Shown here in pieces: positions 8,530 to 17,248 of a stretch of DNA of 36,059 bases. Both the position numbers and the translations under genes were made by a program. The stretch comes from Candidatus Tepidiaquacellales bacterium UBA6667. GTDB lineage: Bacteria > Bacteroidota > Ignavibacteria > Tepidaquicellales > Tepidaquicellaceae. A model generated the notes under the pieces. The model was not told the DNA's origin, made no database searches, and worked only from the letters and a program-made list of their open reading frames with translations. Within the stretch, counting starts at the first letter, position 1. Each line of letters opens with the position of its first letter. Location: positions 72,421 through 108,479 of the forward strand of contig DKKL01000028.1 in assembly GCA_002455255.1 (NCBI GenBank), written 5' to 3'.

Positions 8530-9060
8530 TTGAAAAAATCCTTTTTATTCATATTTACAGTATTTGTTATAATTCCTTTCAAATCTATTTTGGCACAAGA
8601 TACTACTTTAATTGTAGCAGATCCTATGATAAAATCTTCTTTTGGTCTATATGATTATTCCAATATTAAAAAAGTAAATTTTGAAGTGATCGTTTGGGGA
8701 GGAGTAACAAATCCGGGAAAATACATAGTTCCGGAAGGTACAACGTTAATTGATATCATTTCTTTTTCCGGAATTAAATCAAGCGAAAAATTATTTGGAG
8801 ATATAAAATTACTAAGACCTAAAAAAGGGGTCAATAATATAACATCTAATGAAATAAAAAGTTATAATCTTGAAAAAATATTTTCAAAAGATCAAAATTC
8901 TTATTCAATAGATAACCCCCTCTTGCAACCCGGTGATATGCTAATCTTTAAATTTGAACCGGAGAAAACATTTTTTGATTATGTTAAGGATGTACTTTTA
9001 TTTGTGACTCCTATTGCCTCTTTGGCAGCTTTAATAATTACTATTTCAAGGACTAATTAA
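8530..9060 (+). CDS. SLBB domain polysaccharide-export-associated protein, short form
   Basis: The 176 residues begin with a signal peptide or membrane anchor (MKKSFLFIFTVFVIIPFKSI, then LAQ). The central part is an SLBB beta-grasp domain: NFEVIVWGGVTNPGKYIVPE, then GTTLIDIISFSGIKSSEKL, ending in PLLQPGDMLIFKFE. SLBB domains occur in outer-membrane export proteins such as Wza. Here the N-terminal polysaccharide-export domain of Wza is missing. The C-terminus is instead a hydrophobic segment (VLLFVTPIASLAALIITI). This suggests an inner-membrane, periplasm-facing partner rather than a complete outer-membrane channel. The start is TTG at 8530, directly in front of the signal sequence. The next gene, the Wzc-like kinase, begins 3 bp after its stop, a classic pairing. 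Confidence 0.82.
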   Translation: MKKSFLFIFTVFVIIPFKSILAQDTTLIVADPMIKSSFGLYDYSNIKKVNFEVIVWGGVTNPGKYIVPEGTTLIDIISFSGIKSSEKLFGDIKLLRPKKGVNNITSNEIKSYNLEKIFSKDQNSYSIDNPLLQPGDMLIFKFEPEKTFFDYVKDVLLFVTPIASLAALIITISRTN

Positions 9061-9063
9061 CAT

Positions 9064-11304
9064 ATGAACAAAAATCAGGATATTTTAGTTGATGAATCAA
9101 AAAGCGGTACTGAAACTACTATTAACGATATTAGATTCTATTTCTTTTCAATTTTAAAATATAAATATATAATTTTAATCACGACAATCGTCGGTTTTTT
9201 TGTAGCTTTCTTTTTCGCCCGTTCTCTCCCCAATATTTATCAATCAAAAGTTCAGATAAATGTTGAAAAAAAACAACAGAGTATTTTAACAGGCTTATCA
9301 GTTTCAGAAGGTTCTGCCGGTAGTGATATCCAAAGTCAAATTGCTATAATGAAAGGTTATTATGTTCGGGAAATTGTTGCTCAATCCATTTTAGATACTA
9401 TAAACTTAATGAAAGATGTTGATAAATCTTTATATCCAAATTTATTCATCAAGAATAAAGAAAATTCTTATAATCTGATTAAGGAAGATGGTTTAAGGAA
9501 ACGACTTGAAGGTATGGCAAGTATAACAGCTCCCAGAAATCTTAATATTATTGACATTTCCGTAAAAAGCACTTCCTTTCCGGAAGCAAGTTTGATTTCA
9601 ATAATTTATGCAAACTCATATCTTTCGTATAGTTTAGAATTAAGTAAATCTGAATTAACTCTGAAAAGAAAATTTCTTGAAGCTGAAAAAGAGAAAAAAT
9701 TTAATGAATTATCAGTTGCAGAAAATAATCTCGAAAATTTTCAAAAGCAAAATGGAATTGTTGACGTCCAACAAAATGTTTCGGAACTTCTTGGAAAATC
9801 ATCGGAAGTCGAAAATTTAAAAAATCTCAACAAAATTGAGTTAAATGCAGTAAATATTCAAATTAATAATTTAAGAAATAAAATTTCCGAGATTAATCCT
9901 GAGGTTGATTTATTTGTCAATTCTCAAGCAAATCAGTCTAAGTTTGTCGTTTTATCAAATGAGATTGCTAATTTGGAAGTCAAAAGAGATATTGAACTTT
10001 CTACAATTGATAATCCCCAGGTTTTTTCTAAAGTTGAAACTGACTATAATAAAAAGATTAACTCTCTGAAATCTCAGTATGATAAATATTATGAAGAGTT
10101 TGTAATAGGTATTACATCTTTGACTCCTGATAATAAAAATGATTTAACAACGGAACTTTTTAAAGCAAATATACAAAAGCAAACAATTCAGAATAAAATT
10201 GGTATAGTAAACTCACTTAGTAATTTATACAATGCACAGATAAAAACTTTACCCACTCAGGTAATTGAATATGCAAAACTTGAAAGAGATAAACTTGCTG
10301 CTGAAAAACTTTATGCCGCGTTGGAAAGTAATTATCAAGAAGCTTTGATAAATGAAAGAACACAAACTATAAAATCTTATGTTATTGACCCAGGATATGA
10401 TGATAATTCACCTATAGGACCGGATAGAAGAAATATGAACATGTTTGGGCTAATTGCCGGACTAATTCTGGGTTTAGCTTTCGCTTTAATGAGAATTTAT
10501 TTTAATAAAAATATTTCAACACCTGAAGAGCTTGAAGCCAAAGGTGTCTCACTCTTGAGTTGGATTCCTAATATTGAACTAATTACTGATAAATCTGATC
10601 CTACAAATGACTTTATTGTTGCTAAAAAACCTACTTCGCAAATTAGTGAAGCTTTTAAAGCCCTAAGAACTCGAATTACTTTTGCTAAACTTGAAGATAA
10701 ACCTTTAAAAACAATTTTAATAACCAGCTCTCTCCCTTCTGATGGTAAAACAATTGTTTCTGTAAATTTAGCAGGTAGTTTCGCACTCGACAATAAAAAA
10801 GTATTATTAATAGATTGTGATTTAAGAAAACCGAGAGTTCATACAGTTTTTGACTTTGATAGATTCCCGGGTTTAAGTGATTATCTATTTCATCATGTAA
10901 ATTTTGACGACATTGTCAGAGAATCCGGTTTTCACAATTTATCCGTTATTACTGCAGGAACTATTCCTCCAAATCCTTCCGAAATGCTTGGTTCTCTGCA
11001 AATGAAAAAGTTTTTGGAATTAGTAGAATCAAAATATGATATTGTGTTGCTTGACTCACCACCGCTTATTAGTGTAACTGATTCAGAAATTTTATATAAT
11101 CTAACGGATGGAACTGTTCTTGTTGCTCAAGCTGAAAAAACTGACAAAAAAGCATTCTTTAAAACTTATAACCAACTTAAAAGAATTAATCCCCATAACT
11201 TACTTGGTGCTGTTCTTAATAATTTTAAATTTAATACTTCGTACGGATATTATTATAATTATTATTATTACTATTCCGGAGATTCCAAAAAGAAAAATTC
11301 GTAA
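9064..11304 (+). CDS. Wzc-like polysaccharide co-polymerase with C-terminal tyrosine autokinase
   Basis: The 746-residue protein has the full BY-kinase layout. A Wzz-like chain-length domain follows a first membrane helix at about 35-52, and long coiled-coil stretches span about 195-345. A second helix lies at about 461-481 behind the P-x2-P-containing PIGPDRRN segment. The cytoplasmic kinase has Walker A SSLPSDGKT (555-563, K562), Walker A' VLLIDCDLRKP (580-590) and Walker B IVLLDSPP (660-667). The tail carries nine tyrosines (Y727, Y729-731, Y733-737), the autophosphorylated cluster. These proteins control polymer length and export in Wzy-dependent systems through phosphorylation cycles. 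The Walker A has PSDGKT where PGEGKS/T is usual, a mild variation. Its stop overlaps the neuB start by one base (TAATG). No phosphatase gene is seen in the window. Confidence 0.93.
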   Translation: MNKNQDILVDESKSGTETTINDIRFYFFSILKYKYIILITTIVGFFVAFFFARSLPNIYQSKVQINVEKKQQSILTGLSVSEGSAGSDIQSQIAIMKGYYVREIVAQSILDTINLMKDVDKSLYPNLFIKNKENSYNLIKEDGLRKRLEGMASITAPRNLNIIDISVKSTSFPEASLISIIYANSYLSYSLELSKSELTLKRKFLEAEKEKKFNELSVAENNLENFQKQNGIVDVQQNVSELLGKSSEVENLKNLNKIELNAVNIQINNLRNKISEINPEVDLFVNSQANQSKFVVLSNEIANLEVKRDIELSTIDNPQVFSKVETDYNKKINSLKSQYDKYYEEFVIGITSLTPDNKNDLTTELFKANIQKQTIQNKIGIVNSLSNLYNAQIKTLPTQVIEYAKLERDKLAAEKLYAALESNYQEALINERTQTIKSYVIDPGYDDNSPIGPDRRNMNMFGLIAGLILGLAFALMRIYFNKNISTPEELEAKGVSLLSWIPNIELITDKSDPTNDFIVAKKPTSQISEAFKALRTRITFAKLEDKPLKTILITSSLPSDGKTIVSVNLAGSFALDNKKVLLIDCDLRKPRVHTVFDFDRFPGLSDYLFHHVNFDDIVRESGFHNLSVITAGTIPPNPSEMLGSLQMKKFLELVESKYDIVLLDSPPLISVTDSEILYNLTDGTVLVAQAEKTDKKAFFKTYNQLKRINPHNLLGAVLNNFKFNTSYGYYYNYYYYYSGDSKKKNS
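11248..11274 (+). repeat. In-frame TAT-type trinucleotide repeat encoding the kinase tyrosine cluster
   Basis: Nine codons read TAT x3, AAT, TAT x3, TAC, TAT, giving YYYNYYYYY (residues 729-737) at the end of the Wzc-like kinase. Slippage in steps of three would change the number of phosphorylatable tyrosines without breaking the frame. Confidence 0.7.
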
Positions 11305-12293
11305 TGTTTATAATTGCTGAAATAGGACAGGCTCACGATGGTAGCTTAGGAATAGCACATTCTTATATAGAATCACTAAAAAATTCAGGAGTAAATGCAA
11401 TAAAATTCCAAACCCATATTGCATCTGCAGAAAGTAGTAATTTTGAAGATTTTAGAGTTAATTTTTCCTATGAAGATAAAACAAGATATGATTATTGGAA
11501 GCGAATGGAATTTACAATCGAAGAATGGGCAGGATTAAAAAAACATTGTGAAGATTTTGGTTTTGAATTTTTATCATCACCTTTTTCAGTTGCTGCATTT
11601 GATTTATTGGAAAAACTCAATGTAAAAAAATATAAAATTGGTAGTGGTGAAATTAACAATTATTTATTGCTTGATAAAATATTTGAAACAGGAAAAGATG
11701 TTATAATTTCAACAGGGCTTGCAGATGATTCAGAACTTCAAAATCTTTTTTCGAGATATAATAAATTTAAAAGAAATATTTCTTTGTTACATTGCATCAC
11801 AGAATACCCTTCTCCACCGGAGTTATGGAATTTAAACAGAATTAATTTTTTAAAAAACAATTTTAATGTAAAGACAGGATATTCTGATCATTCCGGTGAA
11901 ATATATTCCTCTCTCGCAGCAGTTGCACTCGGAGCTGAGATAATTGAATTCCACGTAACTTTTGATAAAAAAATGTTCGGTCCAGATTCCGTTGCTTCAC
12001 TAACAATCTCAGAAGTATATACATTAGTGCAAGGAATTATGAAAATTAATTATTCCTTAAATCATAATCCATATTCAGATTTACATTCTGTTGAAAATAA
12101 AGTCCGTTTCGGGAAATCATTATCTGTAAACAAAAATTTATTGGCAGGTCACGTTCTTAAAATTGAAGATCTTGAAACAAAGAAACCATTTGGTAAAGGC
12201 GTTGATCCGAAAGAATATAAAAATATTTTGGGTAAATCTTTAAAAAATAATTTAACTGAAAATTCTTTTCTAAATTATTCCGATATACTATGA
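11304..12293 (+). CDS. neuB: N-acetylneuraminate/nonulosonate synthase (NeuB family)
   Basis: The enzyme condenses phosphoenolpyruvate with an N-acetylmannosamine-type sugar to make a nine-carbon nonulosonic acid. It has 329 residues, near the family length. The TIM barrel shows EIGQAHDG (6-13), IKFQTH (33-38), EFLSSPFS (88-95), KIGSGE (111-116), LLHCITEYPSP, GYSDHSG and EFHVTFDKKMFGPDSVAS. The C-terminal antifreeze-like SAF domain starts near residue 265 (KVRFGKSLSVNKNLLAGHVL, then KPFGKGVDP). The HDG variant and YDYWKRMEFT segment suggest a subgroup distinct from the classic E. coli enzyme. It overlaps the kinase stop by one base and neuC by four (ATGA). With neuC and neuA adjacent, and no legionaminate or pseudaminate dehydratase or aminotransferase set beside it, an N-acetylneuraminate-like product is the simplest reading. 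Confidence 0.9.
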   Translation: MFIIAEIGQAHDGSLGIAHSYIESLKNSGVNAIKFQTHIASAESSNFEDFRVNFSYEDKTRYDYWKRMEFTIEEWAGLKKHCEDFGFEFLSSPFSVAAFDLLEKLNVKKYKIGSGEINNYLLLDKIFETGKDVIISTGLADDSELQNLFSRYNKFKRNISLLHCITEYPSPPELWNLNRINFLKNNFNVKTGYSDHSGEIYSSLAAVALGAEIIEFHVTFDKKMFGPDSVASLTISEVYTLVQGIMKINYSLNHNPYSDLHSVENKVRFGKSLSVNKNLLAGHVLKIEDLETKKPFGKGVDPKEYKNILGKSLKNNLTENSFLNYSDIL

Positions 12294-13447
12294 AAAGAAA
12301 AGTTTGTGTCGTTATCACATCCAGACCAAGCTATAGCAGAGTTAAAACTGTATTAATCGCTTTAAAAAATAATCCATCAATTGAATTTCAACTTGTAATC
12401 GCTGCTTCTGCATTGCTTGACAGATATGGTTCAATAGTTAATTTTATCGAAAAAGATGGATTTGAAATTACTGCAAGAGTTTTTAATGTTCTTGAAGGTG
12501 AAAATCTTACGAGTATGGCTAAAACTACAGGAATAGGTATATTAGAGCTTTCTACAGTTTTTGATAATATAAAACCTGATGTTGTAATCACAATCGCTGA
12601 TAGATATGAAACCATGGCAACAGCTCTTTCTGCGAGTTATATGAATATTCCATTGGCACATATTCAAGGTGGTGAAATTACCGGTAATATTGACGAAAAA
12701 GTTCGCCATTCGATTACGAAACTTTCTGATATCCATTTTGCATCAACCAAAAATGCACGAGAAAATATAATTAGAATGGGAGAAGATCCTGAATATGTTT
12801 TCAATACTGGTTGCCCATCAATTGATATTGCAGCTGAAATAATAAAAAATCCTGTTTTAAATTTCGATTTGTATAAAAAATATGGTGGTGTAGGTTCTTT
12901 TCCTGACATTTCAAATGGATACATTGTAGTTATGCAACATCCTGTAACAACCGAATACTCAGAATCTAAATTGCAAATTGAATTAACACTCGAAGCCGTT
13001 TATTCACAAAAGTTACCCGTATTGTTTTTTTGGCCCAATATAGATGTTGGGGCAGATGGTACTTCAAATGGCATCCGCTCCTTCCGTGAAAATAAAAAAC
13101 CTGATAATTTTCATTTCTTTAAAAATATGGAATCTGAAGATTTTCTTAAATTACTTTTTAACTCAAAATGTTTAGTCGGAAATTCCAGTGTTGGAATTCG
13201 TGAATGTTCTTACCTCGGTGTTCCTGTTGTAAATATAGGTTCAAGACAAACAAAAAGGGAACGAGGAATAAACGTTATTGATGTAGATTATAATTTAGAT
13301 CTAATCAAATCCTCAGTATATTATCAGTTAAATTCAGAGAAACGACAAACTGACTTTATTTATGGAAACGGAAAATCAGGTGAATTAATTTCTGATTTAA
13401 TTTCTACATTAAAATTAAGATTTCATAAAACTTTAAATTATAATTAA
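12290..13447 (+). CDS. neuC: Hydrolysing UDP-N-acetylglucosamine 2-epimerase (NeuC family)
   Basis: NeuC releases UDP from UDP-GlcNAc while inverting C2, giving ManNAc for NeuB. LegG homologues do the same with the diacetyl-bacillosamine nucleotide. The 385-residue length is typical. Motifs seen are SRPSYSRVK (11-19, nucleotide-loop region), VVITIADRYETMATALSASY, HIQGGEITGNIDEKVRHSIT (the diagnostic GGE-TG-DE-RH-IT core near 124-143), KLSDIHFAST, GCPSIDIA, VVMQHPVTTEY and GNSSVGIRECSYLGVPVVNI (UDP-binding region). It is a GT-B-fold cytoplasmic enzyme. The start ATG overlaps the neuB stop (ATGA), so the two are translationally coupled. Whether the substrate is UDP-GlcNAc or a 6-deoxy derivative cannot be decided from motifs alone. 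Confidence 0.9.
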   Translation: MKRKVCVVITSRPSYSRVKTVLIALKNNPSIEFQLVIAASALLDRYGSIVNFIEKDGFEITARVFNVLEGENLTSMAKTTGIGILELSTVFDNIKPDVVITIADRYETMATALSASYMNIPLAHIQGGEITGNIDEKVRHSITKLSDIHFASTKNARENIIRMGEDPEYVFNTGCPSIDIAAEIIKNPVLNFDLYKKYGGVGSFPDISNGYIVVMQHPVTTEYSESKLQIELTLEAVYSQKLPVLFFWPNIDVGADGTSNGIRSFRENKKPDNFHFFKNMESEDFLKLLFNSKCLVGNSSVGIRECSYLGVPVVNIGSRQTKRERGINVIDVDYNLDLIKSSVYYQLNSEKRQTDFIYGNGKSGELISDLISTLKLRFHKTLNYN

Positions 13448-13452
13448 AATAT

Positions 13453-14568
13453 ATGGTAAAAGATAATACACCTATTCAAATAATTTCTGACAATAAAGAT
13501 ATTGTAGATTGTATTGGAACAAATACTTATGACAATCTCCCTGAAATTTTGATTAATGAATTTTCAAAATATGATAATAGTTTCATTAATTTTTTAAAAG
13601 TTTTTTCAATTCCATTAATATTCAACAAAGTTGAGGAAATAATTTTAAGTGAAAATAATCCCATAGAATTATTTAAATCATTTTTAAATGACTATTTAAT
13701 TTTCATTAAGGATATAAAAAATGAAAAATTTCCTCAGTATTTCAATTTAGTTTATTGGAATGGTAATAATAATTTAGAATCAGAAAGTGAGGTAAAAATG
13801 GAAACTGGGTCTCATTATGGTAAATTATTTAAGGAATTCAATATTAATCAATTTTTAGAAGCAAAGAGTTTATTAGAGGTCAGATTCAAACGTAATAATT
13901 TTGATTTAAATATTATAAAGGATAAACGAGTTCTTGATCAAGGTTGTGGTGGCGGTAGATACACTGTTGCATTAAAACTATTAGGTGCAGGCGATTGTAT
14001 AGGAGTCGATTATTCTGACGATGGTATTGCTGATGCTAATTATAAGGTAAATTCACTCAATTTGGAAGGGGTTAAATTTATCAAAAATGACGTTTTAAAT
14101 TTAGAATTTGAAGATAATTCTTTTGATTTTGTTTTTAGCAATGGTGTATTGCATCATACAACAGATTGGCAAAAAGGAGTTAGTGAATTGATGAGAGTTT
14201 TAAAACCGGGTGGTTACGGTTTTCTTTACTTAATAGAAAATCCAGGTGGTTTATTTTGGGATTCTATAGAAATTCTAAGGGCAATTAATAAAAATACGAA
14301 CAAAAAATTTGCAAGAGATGTAATGAAATCTTTAAATTATCCAAACAATAAAATTTTTTATATGTTAGATCATGTCCTTGCTCCGATAAATACAAGATTA
14401 ACTGTCAATGAAATCGAGAATGAATTAAAAAAAAATGGAGCGGATAAAATTATTAGGTGGAATAGAGGTGTAGATTTTGATAGAGTTGAAAAATTATATC
14501 AAAATTTACCATTTGGTAAAGAGAAATTTGGTGTTGGTGAAAATCGTTTTATATTTAATAAAATTTGA
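13453..14568 (+). CDS. Class I SAM-dependent methyltransferase within the nonulosonate block
   Basis: The C-terminal half is a Methyltransf_11-type Rossmann domain. Motif I is VLDQGCGGGRY (160-170), followed by IGVDYSDDGIADANYKV, FIKNDVLNLEFEDNSFDFVF, SNGVLHHTTDWQKGVSELMR and VLKPGGYGFLYLIENPGG. The first ~110 residues (13453-13780) form an extra acidic, helix-rich region that I do not recognise. The gene sits between neuC and neuA and overlaps the neuA start by four bases (TTGA). Its substrate may therefore be the nonulosonic acid, its CMP form or a glycan that contains it. Methylated sialic acids are known in nature, but the assignment here rests on gene order. Confidence 0.8.
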   Translation: MVKDNTPIQIISDNKDIVDCIGTNTYDNLPEILINEFSKYDNSFINFLKVFSIPLIFNKVEEIILSENNPIELFKSFLNDYLIFIKDIKNEKFPQYFNLVYWNGNNNLESESEVKMETGSHYGKLFKEFNINQFLEAKSLLEVRFKRNNFDLNIIKDKRVLDQGCGGGRYTVALKLLGAGDCIGVDYSDDGIADANYKVNSLNLEGVKFIKNDVLNLEFEDNSFDFVFSNGVLHHTTDWQKGVSELMRVLKPGGYGFLYLIENPGGLFWDSIEILRAINKNTNKKFARDVMKSLNYPNNKIFYMLDHVLAPINTRLTVNEIENELKKNGADKIIRWNRGVDFDRVEKLYQNLPFGKEKFGVGENRFIFNKI

Positions 14569-15260
14569 AAATTCTTTCAATAATACCTGCAAGGTCAGGT
14601 TCAAAAGGGATACCTGGTAAAAACATTAAAATACTTGGTAATAAACCGTTAATTGCTTATTCAATAATTTCTTCTTTAAAATGTAATTTTATTTCAGATA
14701 CAATAGTTTCTACAGATTCAGAAAAAATTGCGAAAATTTCTATGAATTACGGAGCATGGATTCCCTTTCTTAGACCAAAGAAATTATCGAAGGATAAAAC
14801 CCCAACATTACCCGTAATTCAATATACACTGTCAAGATTATCTAAAATGGGATATAATTATGACGCAGTTTGTTTATTGCAACCAACTTCACCTTTTAGA
14901 AATATATCTTTCTTAAATTCTTGCTTAAAAACTTTTCTGAAAAATAAACCCGATTCCTTAATTTCAGTTCGTGTTGTTCCGGATGAATATAATCCTCATT
15001 GGGTATTCGAATCAAATGAAAAGGGATTTTTAAAAATTTCAACAGGTGAAAATAAAATTATCCCGAGAAGACAAGAGCTACCTAAAGCTTATTATAGAGA
15101 CGGATCAGTTTATATAACAAGTATAAATTGTATTTGTGAAAAAAAATCTCTTTATGGTGAAAAAATTTCATACAGAATAAATAATTCTGAAGATTATTGT
15201 AATCTCGATACATTATCTGATTGGAAATTAGCTGAAAAATTAGTTAAAAAAAGGATATAA
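14565..15260 (+). CDS. neuA: CMP-nonulosonate (acylneuraminate) cytidylyltransferase
   Basis: NeuA transfers CMP from CTP to the nonulosonic acid, giving the donor for glycosyltransferases. The 231-residue protein has the CTP-binding P-loop IPARSGSKGIPGKNI (7-21), DTIVSTDSEKIA, the QPTSPFR motif (106-112), SVRVVPDEYNPHWVF, RRQELPKAYYRDGSVYIT and a C-terminal NSEDYCNLDTLSDWKLAE that keeps the acidic metal-binding residues. The start is TTG at 14565, which places MKILSIIPARSGSKG directly at the N-terminus. The stop of the methyltransferase overlaps it by four bases. The order neuB-neuC-methyltransferase-neuA gives a complete route from UDP-GlcNAc to a CMP-activated sugar. CMP-Kdo synthetases are distant relatives, but the motif set and neighbours favour NeuA. 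Confidence 0.9.
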   Translation: MKILSIIPARSGSKGIPGKNIKILGNKPLIAYSIISSLKCNFISDTIVSTDSEKIAKISMNYGAWIPFLRPKKLSKDKTPTLPVIQYTLSRLSKMGYNYDAVCLLQPTSPFRNISFLNSCLKTFLKNKPDSLISVRVVPDEYNPHWVFESNEKGFLKISTGENKIIPRRQELPKAYYRDGSVYITSINCICEKKSLYGEKISYRINNSEDYCNLDTLSDWKLAEKLVKKRI

Positions 15261-15267
15261 TAGACGA

Positions 15268-16992
15268 ATGTGTGGAATTGCCGGAATAATAGGAAATATC
15301 CCAGAAAAAATCAGAAATGAAAAGTTAAATAAAATGTTGGATGCTCAGAACCATCGAGGACCTGACTTTAAGAAAATTTATTCTGGTGAAAATGTTAGTT
15401 TAGGTCATAATCGTTTAAGTATAATAGATTTAAGCCCAGAAGCTAATCAACCTTTTATAGATGAATCCGGAAACTATATTCTAATTTATAATGGTGAAAT
15501 TTATAATTACCTTGAGATAAAAGAACAATTGAAAAGTGAATTTAATTTTAGAACTAATTCAGATACCGAAGTATTGCTTGCTTCATATATCAAATGGGGC
15601 TCTAAATGTATTGAAAAATTTAATGGAATGTTTTCATTTGTCGTTTATGATAAAATTATTAATAAGATATTTGCTTCACGTGATAGGTTCGGTGTAAAAC
15701 CGTTTTATTATACATTTCATAATGATATTTTATATTTTGCAAGTGAATTAAAAACTTTTTGGGGAACAGGAGTTCTTATAGAATTTAATCTTAAAACATT
15801 ATCTAATTATTTTGTTTATGGCACTTATGGCTTGCCTGATGAAACTTTTTATAAAAATATAAATTCATTACCTGCCGGTTATTCGATGGAATTCGATATA
15901 AAAGTAAATAATTTTAAGACTTATAAATGGTATGATTTTGTTTCTAAGGTAAATGGATTAATTGAGTCATTTAAATCTTTTGAATCTGGTATAGAAAATT
16001 TCTTCCGAGATAGTTATTCTGAATTACTAAATGAATCAATAGATTTAAGATTTAGATCAGATGTTCCTGTCGGATTTAATATCTCCGGAGGGTTAGATTC
16101 TTCTACTCTTTTATCTTTAGTTTCTCATAAATTTCCTTCAAGTTCAGATATAAATGCATTTACATTTTTTTCAAATAATTCTGAATATGACGAACTGCCA
16201 TGGGTGAATGAATTAATCAGTAAAACTAAATTTCCCTTAAATAAATGTTTATTAGATAAAAATGAAATTCCTGAACTAATAAAAAAAGTCTCACATTTTC
16301 AGGATGAACCATTCGGAGGTTTCCCAACTATAGCAATGTCAAATATTTTCAAAAAAGCGAGAGAGATGGGTATCCTTGTGTTATTAGATGGACAAGGAAT
16401 GGATGAAGCATGGGCAGGTTATGATTATTACTATAATAATAATAATTCTCTTATTCAGGGTGTATCCACCTCACCTGTGAGACCTGAAATTTTAACAAGT
16501 GAGTTTTTAAAATATTCAAATCTTGAATCATATCCAAATCCTTTCAACAATGATAAACTTAAAAATTTGCAATATAGAGATTTATTCTATACAAAAATTC
16601 CTCGTGCCTTGAGGTTTAATGATAGAATTTCCATGATGCACAGTACAGAACTTCGTGAACCCTTTTTAGATTTTCGTCTTGTTGAGATGGCATTTGCATT
16701 GCCACAAAATTTAAAATACAAAAATGGAATTACTAAATGGTTTTTAAGAGAGATAACAAAAAAGTATCTTGGTAAAAACATAGCACTCGCCCCCAAAAGA
16801 CCGCTTCAAACTCCTCAGCGTGAATGGATATCAGGAGATTTAAAAGAATTTTTTGATTCTGAAGTAAATAAATTCGCTGATAATGCATTTGTAAATAAAT
16901 CTGAAGTCGTTAAACTTTGGAACTCTTATTTGAAAGGTGAAAATGATAATAGTTTCTACATTTGGCAATGGGTAAATTTTAATTACCTTTAA
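15268..16992 (+). CDS. asnB: Asparagine synthase-like glutamine amidotransferase (AsnB family), first copy
   Basis: The 574-residue protein has an N-terminal class II glutaminase with nucleophile Cys2 (MCGIAGIIG), NHRGPD, HNRLSIIDLS, YNGEIYNYLE and NSDTEV. The C-terminal ATP-pyrophosphatase domain has the PP-loop SGGLDSS (273-279). The usual SGDGGDELFGGY motif is here DGQGMDEAWAGYDYY (374-388), a variant also seen in AsnB-like enzymes of polysaccharide loci. The enzyme transfers ammonia from glutamine to an adenylated carboxylate. In this setting the acceptor may be a uronic or nonulosonic acid rather than aspartate; WbpS-type homologues amidate or amidinate surface sugars. It follows neuA by 7 bp and ends the first dense block. 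About 256 bp of AT-rich DNA follows with no clear signal. Ordinary asparagine synthesis is possible but less likely. Confidence 0.85.
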   Translation: MCGIAGIIGNIPEKIRNEKLNKMLDAQNHRGPDFKKIYSGENVSLGHNRLSIIDLSPEANQPFIDESGNYILIYNGEIYNYLEIKEQLKSEFNFRTNSDTEVLLASYIKWGSKCIEKFNGMFSFVVYDKIINKIFASRDRFGVKPFYYTFHNDILYFASELKTFWGTGVLIEFNLKTLSNYFVYGTYGLPDETFYKNINSLPAGYSMEFDIKVNNFKTYKWYDFVSKVNGLIESFKSFESGIENFFRDSYSELLNESIDLRFRSDVPVGFNISGGLDSSTLLSLVSHKFPSSSDINAFTFFSNNSEYDELPWVNELISKTKFPLNKCLLDKNEIPELIKKVSHFQDEPFGGFPTIAMSNIFKKAREMGILVLLDGQGMDEAWAGYDYYYNNNNSLIQGVSTSPVRPEILTSEFLKYSNLESYPNPFNNDKLKNLQYRDLFYTKIPRALRFNDRISMMHSTELREPFLDFRLVEMAFALPQNLKYKNGITKWFLREITKKYLGKNIALAPKRPLQTPQREWISGDLKEFFDSEVNKFADNAFVNKSEVVKLWNSYLKGENDNSFYIWQWVNFNYL

Positions 16993-17248
16993 CATTTATC
17001 TGATTATATATTAATAAAAAAATTGTTATATATATTATATAATACGATTTCAAAAAAGAAGTCAACTGCAGAAATAATTTATTCAGCGAATTCTTATCAG
17101 AGGTTTTAAGAATTATACTTTAACGGTTAATTAAAAACCAAATCGCCAAGTTGTGTTTTACTTTAGATAATTTATATATCAAATGTCAAAATATTTTAAC
17201 CTTTTTAAATTATGTGTTTTAAGTAATTTAATTTATAAATAAATCTAT

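Noticed and set aside
17005..17045. AT palindromes after the first asnB gene as a terminator
   Set aside because: The possible stem is only A/T pairs with no G/C core and no clear U-tract, which is expected by chance in this DNA.
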